From assembly GCA_040877625.1 (NCBI GenBank), contig JBBDNK010000020.1, forward strand, positions 124,001-188,000: a stretch of 64,000 nucleotides of DNA, given 5' to 3'. Numbering within the stretch: the first letter of the stretch is position 1; each line of letters starts with the position of its first letter. Source of the DNA: Methylonatrum sp040877625. Lineage in GTDB: Bacteria; Pseudomonadota; Gammaproteobacteria; Nitrococcales; Aquisalimonadaceae. Shown one piece after another: positions 59,833-64,000 of this stretch. Below the pieces are notes generated by a model. That model ran no database searches. It worked only from the letters and a program-made list of their open reading frames with translations, and was not told the origin of the DNA. Both the position numbers and the translations under genes were made by a program.

Positions 59833-61806
59833 GTGGCCGACGAAGACAGGCAGAAGAATGAACAGCCGGCAGCGCAGGGCGGTTCGCTACCAGCCCCTCA
59901 GGGCTTGCTATACCGTCTGGTGGATGTCTGGTTTCATCTCGGGGTTGCCGTGGTTGCCCTGTTCTGGGCTTCGGGTATTCCGGTTCGCATGGGTCTGCCG
60001 CTCTATACCGAACAGGTATTGGCCGCGCTGTTGATGTTCGCGGTTTCGGTTGCTTTCGTCGTGCTTGATATCAGGGGCAAGCCCCGATCGGGTCCGGTGC
60101 CGTGGTACGACTGGATAGCCGCGGTGATTGCCGTGGGGGTCTTCGCGTACCTGGCCTACGATTATCCTCGCCTGGGCGAGAACATTTTCTTCAACCCCGA
60201 AGAGAGCTTCTGGGTCAGCGTGATTGTCGTGCCGCTGGTTATGGAGACCCTGCGCCGCACCACCGGCTGGGCACTGCTCGGGGTTTTCATGGTGTTTTTC
60301 GTTTATGCGCTCTTTGCCGACCAGGTGTCCGGCACCCTGCAGGGGCGGGCGCAGGACTTCTACAATCTCATGCCGCTGCTGGCTATTGACGGCACGGCGC
60401 TGTTCGGCGCGCCGCTGTCGATCGTGGTCACCGTGGTGCTGGCTTTCATCTTCATGGGCCAGCTTCTGTTCGTTGCCGGTGGCGGTGACTTCTTCACCGA
60501 CCTGTCGGCGGCGCTGATGGGCCGGACCCGCGGTGGTTCAGCCAAGATCTCCATCGTCGCCTCGGCCTTTTTCGGCTCCATCTCCGGCAGTGTGGTGGCA
60601 AACGTTACCTCCACCGGCGTGATTACCATTCCATTGATGAAGCGTGCCGGCTTCTCGCCAAAAATGGCGGCCGGCATCGAGTCGGTCGCGTCCAATGGCG
60701 GTCAGCTTATGCCGCCGGTGATGGGCGCCGCCGCGTTTATCATGGCTGACTACCTGGGTGTATCCTACGGCGACGTGCTGCTCGCCGCTCTGGTGCCGGC
60801 GTTGCTCTATTTCCTGGCCATTTTCATCCAGGTCGACCTGGAGGCCGCGAAGCTGAACATCCGCGCCGTAGAAGACATGGAATTGCCCAAGGTGCGTACT
60901 GTGCTGCGCAAGGGCTGGATCTTTCCCATGCCTTTCGCGGTGCTGATGTATTGCCTGTTCTCGCTCAATATGCCTCCGGAAACGGCGGCCATTTACGCTT
61001 CGCTGACACTGATCGTGCTGGGCGCAATCGTGCCCTACGAGGGCAGGCGGATTACGCCCGTGTCGGTCTGGAACGCGATGATCAATACCGGCCGGATTTC
61101 CGTGCAGATTGCCATCATCTGCGGTATCGCCGGCATGATCATCGGCGTACTGAACATCACCGGCCTGGGCTTCTCGCTCAGCCTGCTGCTGCTGCAGGCC
61201 GGCCAGGGCAGCCTGTTCATCCTGCTGGTGTTGACGGCGATCGTCTGCATCATCCTCGGCATGAGTATGCCCACCACCAGTCTGTATATTCTGCTCGCGA
61301 CCCTGGCGACTCCGGCACTGATCGACCTGGGCGCGCTGCCCATCGCCGCGCATCTGTTCGTGCTTTATTTCGGCATGATGTCGTTTATCACCCCGCCGGT
61401 GTGTTTCGCGGCGTTTGCCGCCGCCAATATCGCCGGTGCACCACCCATGGCCACCGGTTTCACGGCCATGCGCCTGGGTTGGCTGGCCTACATCGTGCCG
61501 TTCCTGTTCGTTTACTCGCCGACCCTGGTCATGCATGGCCACTGGCTTGCGATCACCATGGCAGTGGTCACCGCGGTGGCCGGCATCTGGCTGATCTGCT
61601 GCGCCATCATGGGCATGATGTTTACCAGGCTCGGTGTGGTCATGCGCCTTGCGCTCGGCCTGACCGGCATGGCGCTGTTGATTCCGGCCGACGCCTTCGA
61701 CGGCGCGCTGTATGTTGAAATAGCCGGCTATGTCGCGGGCGGTTTGCTGGTGTTCCTTGAGTACCGCCGAGGGCGCGCAGGACGGCGGCTTGCCGTGAAC
61801 GCCTAG
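59833..61806 (+). CDS. TRAP transporter fused permease (module B)
   Basis: A 657-residue fused DctQM-type permease, paralogue of 36609-38621. Conserved blocks are AFFGSISGSVVANVTSTGVI, SNGGQLMPPVMGAAAFIMA and GMSMPTTSLYILLATLATPAL. About 16-18 membrane segments are visible. GTG 59833 (residues MADEDRQKNEQ) has AGGGAGAG upstream. It closes the catabolic locus; the binding protein for it is directly upstream. Confidence 0.92.
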   Translation: MADEDRQKNEQPAAQGGSLPAPQGLLYRLVDVWFHLGVAVVALFWASGIPVRMGLPLYTEQVLAALLMFAVSVAFVVLDIRGKPRSGPVPWYDWIAAVIAVGVFAYLAYDYPRLGENIFFNPEESFWVSVIVVPLVMETLRRTTGWALLGVFMVFFVYALFADQVSGTLQGRAQDFYNLMPLLAIDGTALFGAPLSIVVTVVLAFIFMGQLLFVAGGGDFFTDLSAALMGRTRGGSAKISIVASAFFGSISGSVVANVTSTGVITIPLMKRAGFSPKMAAGIESVASNGGQLMPPVMGAAAFIMADYLGVSYGDVLLAALVPALLYFLAIFIQVDLEAAKLNIRAVEDMELPKVRTVLRKGWIFPMPFAVLMYCLFSLNMPPETAAIYASLTLIVLGAIVPYEGRRITPVSVWNAMINTGRISVQIAIICGIAGMIIGVLNITGLGFSLSLLLLQAGQGSLFILLVLTAIVCIILGMSMPTTSLYILLATLATPALIDLGALPIAAHLFVLYFGMMSFITPPVCFAAFAAANIAGAPPMATGFTAMRLGWLAYIVPFLFVYSPTLVMHGHWLAITMAVVTAVAGIWLICCAIMGMMFTRLGVVMRLALGLTGMALLIPADAFDGALYVEIAGYVAGGLLVFLEYRRGRAGRRLAVNA

Positions 61807-61807
61807 G

Positions 61808-61916
61808 ATGCCGGATTCTTCAGCGATATCGGCGGCCTTCGGTGTTGCCGTCGCGCTGCTTCTGGCCGGATTGCGACGCGGAGTCCTCGGGCGACTTCGA
61901 TGACCTGTTCAACTAG
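61808..61916 (+). pseudogene. Frameshifted small lipoprotein reading frame
   Basis: ATG 61808 opens 21 codons ending in GVAVALLLAG at 61870. One base later the frame continues TGC GAC GCG (Cys-Asp-Ala) and ends FDDLFN at TAG 61914-61916. Skipping the T at 61871 gives a 35-residue peptide with a textbook lipobox LLAG-C. As written the first frame stops after 31 codons. Either a one-base insertion has broken a tiny lipoprotein gene, or the match is chance. It begins 2 bases after the permease stop. Confidence 0.35.
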
Positions 61917-62509
61917 TCTTGGCCATTTCCACACGCGGTGATTATCGTGTCCAGATAGGTTGCCAACTGATCTTGATCTTCGACCATTCCTTGCATCAGG
62001 AAATAGTGCGTGAAATAATCACTGAAAGCTTCATTGTATGTGATGGTCTTTTTTTCTACGCCATGAAATGTTCCCGTGTGAATCAAGAGCTTTCTCTTGT
62101 TGATATCGATTTCATCAACAGAAATGTTATCAAGTGAAAATGTTTCTGTAAGTACTATATGTTCGTAGTTAATAATGAGGTCGTTCATAATGGCTGTTGC
62201 TGTTTTATATTCAGCGGACTCTATGTTTGATAGAGGGACATGACGGGTGTTGTACTTTGATTGAACCACTACGCCTGCGAAATCGGCTTCTGGGACGCTT
62301 CTTATCTGTAGAGCTGATACGCCGTTTCTCTGTCCAGAGGGTGAAAAATGAAACGGTAGAAAGTAAAATCTTTCCGTGGCCTGGCATTGTAGAGTCTGCT
62401 TCTCCTCCGAAGCCATGGGGTAGTCCTCAACTATTGATGCGCTCGCGGCCACGCTCGTCGCGACGAGGACAGAAGCCTTGCAAAGAGATGAAATGCTCTT
62501 CCGTGACAC
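61913..62509 (-). CDS. Predicted exported protein of unknown function
   Basis: I do not recognise this protein. From GTG 62509 it has 198 residues and begins with a signal-peptide-like stretch (VSRKSISSLCKASVLVATSV, cleavage near ASA-S). The frame remains open to 62635, but that part overlaps the hcp remnant and shows no protein-like features. The body is of mixed character with polar, tyrosine-rich segments (YNEAFSDYFTHYF). The base composition is clearly more AT-rich than the catabolic genes. It lies downstream of the hcp remnant on the same strand, where type VI effector or immunity genes are often found, but nothing in the sequence proves that. Confidence 0.5.
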   Translation of the reverse strand: MSRKSISSLCKASVLVATSVAASASIVEDYPMASEEKQTLQCQATERFYFLPFHFSPSGQRNGVSALQIRSVPEADFAGVVVQSKYNTRHVPLSNIESAEYKTATAIMNDLIINYEHIVLTETFSLDNISVDEIDINKRKLLIHTGTFHGVEKKTITYNEAFSDYFTHYFLMQGMVEDQDQLATYLDTIITACGNGQD

Positions 62510-62549
62510 GACAAATCTCGCTGTTCTGTAACAGTTAATTGTAGCGGCG

Positions 62550-62804
62550 TTAGAAACCCACGTTTCTATGTTGCTTTGAATTCTCTTCGAATTCGACGCC
62601 TGTTTGGAAGAATAGCGCGGTATGGCGAGTGACAATCAGATCGCTTATTTCCGCATTGGCCGATTCGCGATCGTGTCTGGTCGATGTGTGTGAGGTAATG
62701 TAGCGTTTGACGCCCCAGTAGACGTCTTTGATGTCGAGCCATCCTTGGTGCGAGTGATCACTTGTTTCCCCTGCAATACCTTCATAGAACATAAATATGG
62801 ACAT
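62550..62804 (-). pseudogene. hcp: Truncated Hcp-family type VI secretion tube protein
   Basis: An 84-residue frame starting MSIFMFYEGIAGETSDHSHQ then GWLDIKDVYWGVKRYI, the diagnostic N-terminus of Hcp1-type proteins, with AEISDLIVTRH as in the family. Normal Hcp is about 160 residues. After VTRH the expected continuation is missing, and the frame ends in EFEENSKQHRNVGF, so the C-terminal half is lost. AAGGGA precedes ATG 62804. No other type VI genes are in the window; it is probably an orphan, decaying copy. Confidence 0.7.
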
Positions 62805-63324
62805 GGCATTTCCCTTGCTCGTTAGATGTAACTGGTACTTGGTGTACAAAGAGGAGATACAGGGAGGAGATCTGGCAAAGACTTGCGCAGTTCTTCAAGA
62901 AGTGGGTCCTGTAGATCATCCTTGCTCGGGTACCCTCCCTCAATCCTTGGAGGCAATAGCGAGAAAGCTAGCAAACCAGAAGTCTAGGCGCAAGTTTCCG
63001 GCCCCCCATGGTAGTTCGGTGACCTTCCGGCGTCCGTCGGCCTGTTTCTGCGTGCCAACGTTTGGGACTCTCGTTGAATGCGCTTGCACGCTGTGAGGCT
63101 CCCTGGATTCCTGGCAGATGCTTAAATGCCCCGGCAAAGCTGTGGAAGGGATGGTACATCTGATGGCGATCTGACGCCTCGTGGCTTATGGAACGGTCCA
63201 CTGAGGCGTTGTGGTGTCGTCCCGGCACGTACAAGTGCATGCGATGCGTTATTGTGTAGCGCTTGCTGCAAGGGTTTCGATGTAAGGGCCATGCAGTGGG
63301 CATCACCTTAATACCTGGGAAGGC
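62805..63324. other. Non-coding, lower-GC stretch upstream of hcp remnant
   Basis: Reading frames of 60-112 codons occur on both strands, but none has a plausible start, composition or recognisable motif. The interval presumably holds the promoter of the hcp remnant (leftward) and of the membrane protein at 63325 (rightward). A short match to the dispersed repeat is at 63095-63110. I see nothing else. Confidence 0.5.
63095..63110. repeat. Short match to the dispersed repeat terminus
   Basis: GAGGCTCCCTGGATTC resembles AGGCTCCCTGGCGATTC at 50549-50565 and the AGGCTCCCT end of the element copies. It is not at a convergent gene junction, so it may be a relic or a chance match. Confidence 0.25.
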
Positions 63325-64000
63325 ATGACGCGACTACAACTCGAACGCCATCAGGTCTGGGTGTATCTGGCCGCCATTCTTGCCGGCCTCGGACTTGGCG
63401 GTTGGCTGCCGGTGCTGGGCGCGCAACTGGCCAGTCTGCTATGGCCATTGCTGGCGTTGTTGCTGTACGTGACCTTCACCCAGGTGCCGCTGGCTCGGCT
63501 ACCGGCTGCATTCAGGGACGGCCGATTCATCGCCGCCGTGCTGATTGGTAACTTCCTGCTGATCCCGCTGCTGGTGTGGGGGCTGATTCAGTTCCTCCCT
63601 GAATCGCCGGCGTTGCGACTGGGCGTGCTGTTGGTGCTACTGGTTCCGTGTACCGACTGGTACATCACCTTTACGCATCTGGGGCGGGGTGATGCCCGCC
63701 GCGCCATCGCCGTTACCCCCGTCAATCTGCTCGTCCAGCTGATGCTGCTGCCAGTGTATCTGTGGTTGTTCATGGGGGAGGCGGAAGTTGCGGTGATAGA
63801 TCACCGGCCGCTGGTCGGCGCTTTGTTCGGCGTCGTGTTGCTGCCGCTGTCGCTCGCATTCCTGTCCCAGCGCGTGGTGGCGAAACGGCCGCAGCGGCAG
63901 GCGTGGCTGGACTGGCTGGGTGGATGGGCGGTGCCGCTGCTGGCGGGGGTGGTGTTTCTGATTGCCGCCTCACAGGTGCAGGTCGTTGCGGGCGCGTTAT
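63325..64000 (+). CDS. ACR3/bile-acid-sodium-symporter-type membrane protein (partial, runs off the window)
   Basis: The first 225 codons of a membrane protein starting MTRLQLERHQVWVYLAAIL at ATG 63325, with GGGAAGG upstream. About seven hydrophobic segments are visible. The VLLVLLVPCTDWYITFTHLG segment (about 105-124) matches the conserved Cys-containing region of arsenite exporters of the ACR3 group and related arsenic-resistance proteins. No arsR or arsC gene is visible before it. A general bile-acid-symporter-family transporter is the alternative. Confidence 0.72.
   Translation, partial: MTRLQLERHQVWVYLAAILAGLGLGGWLPVLGAQLASLLWPLLALLLYVTFTQVPLARLPAAFRDGRFIAAVLIGNFLLIPLLVWGLIQFLPESPALRLGVLLVLLVPCTDWYITFTHLGRGDARRAIAVTPVNLLVQLMLLPVYLWLFMGEAEVAVIDHRPLVGALFGVVLLPLSLAFLSQRVVAKRPQRQAWLDWLGGWAVPLLAGVVFLIAASQVQVVAGAL

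Noticed and set aside
62968..63306. A 112-codon minus-strand gene before the ACR3-like gene
   Set aside because: Composition is His/Arg-rich and non-protein-like, no ribosome-binding site, no recognisable domain; it spans the presumed promoter region.

Overview
The window is high-GC chromosomal DNA from a gammaproteobacterium. The core genes and their order fit the Gammaproteobacteria: pepP-ubiH-ubiI next to gcvT-gcvH, metR divergent from metE, rppH-ptsP, and bfd-bfr with a Fur-like site. Lineage below class is inference. The TAXI-type TRAP transporters, PutA without a DNA-binding domain and aromatic catabolism would suit an aerobic, possibly halotolerant, bacterium.

Bases 1-33,300 are mostly housekeeping. 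In order they hold: ubiquinone hydroxylases (ubiH, ubiI); proline catabolism (putA); glycine cleavage (gcvT, gcvH) with a PfkB kinase; an M14 peptidase; class Ia ribonucleotide reductase (nrdAB) behind a cobalamin riboswitch and a NrdR-like box; metR/metE; a phosphoribosyltransferase; a HAD phosphatase; rppH and ptsP; bfd and bfr; an SDR plus an LpxR-like outer-membrane protein; an FmdB-like protein; aspS; a metallo-hydrolase; chrA; msrA; a LysR regulator; and murI. A dispersed inverted-repeat family lies at convergent gene ends and supplies TAG stop codons to four genes. Other non-coding features are a large nested palindrome after aspS and a candidate small RNA between msrA and lysR.

Bases 33,300-61,810 form one large aromatic-catabolism locus. 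It is framed by two paralogous TAXI-TRAP uptake systems and has two GntR/FCD regulators. Module A (38.6-49.7 kb) reads as follows: benzoate-type Rieske dioxygenase alpha and beta subunits, a zinc MDR dehydrogenase, a ferredoxin-reductase, a VOC-type extradiol dioxygenase and a class II aldolase-like protein (probably a decarboxylase). These are followed by a complete 4-oxalocrotonate branch (dmpC,E,F,G,H,I equivalents) leading to pyruvate and acetyl-CoA. Module B (50.5-58.7 kb) holds a CMD-family protein, a RidA-family protein, a lactonase-like hydrolase, a YtcJ-type amidohydrolase, a LigA/LigB-type extradiol dioxygenase, an isochorismatase-family hydrolase, a second kynurenine-formamidase-like hydrolase and an unrecognised 267-residue protein. 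The gene content of module B suggests a substrate with C-N bonds, such as an aminophenol, aminobenzoate or hydroxypyridine, feeding the same lower pathway. An AT-rich GATATTA-containing motif recurs at the promoters of three units and may be the shared operator.

Bases 61,808-63,320 are a lower-GC scar. It contains a frameshifted small lipoprotein, a truncated type VI secretion hcp gene and an exported protein of unknown function. The window ends inside an ACR3/bile-acid-symporter-type membrane protein.
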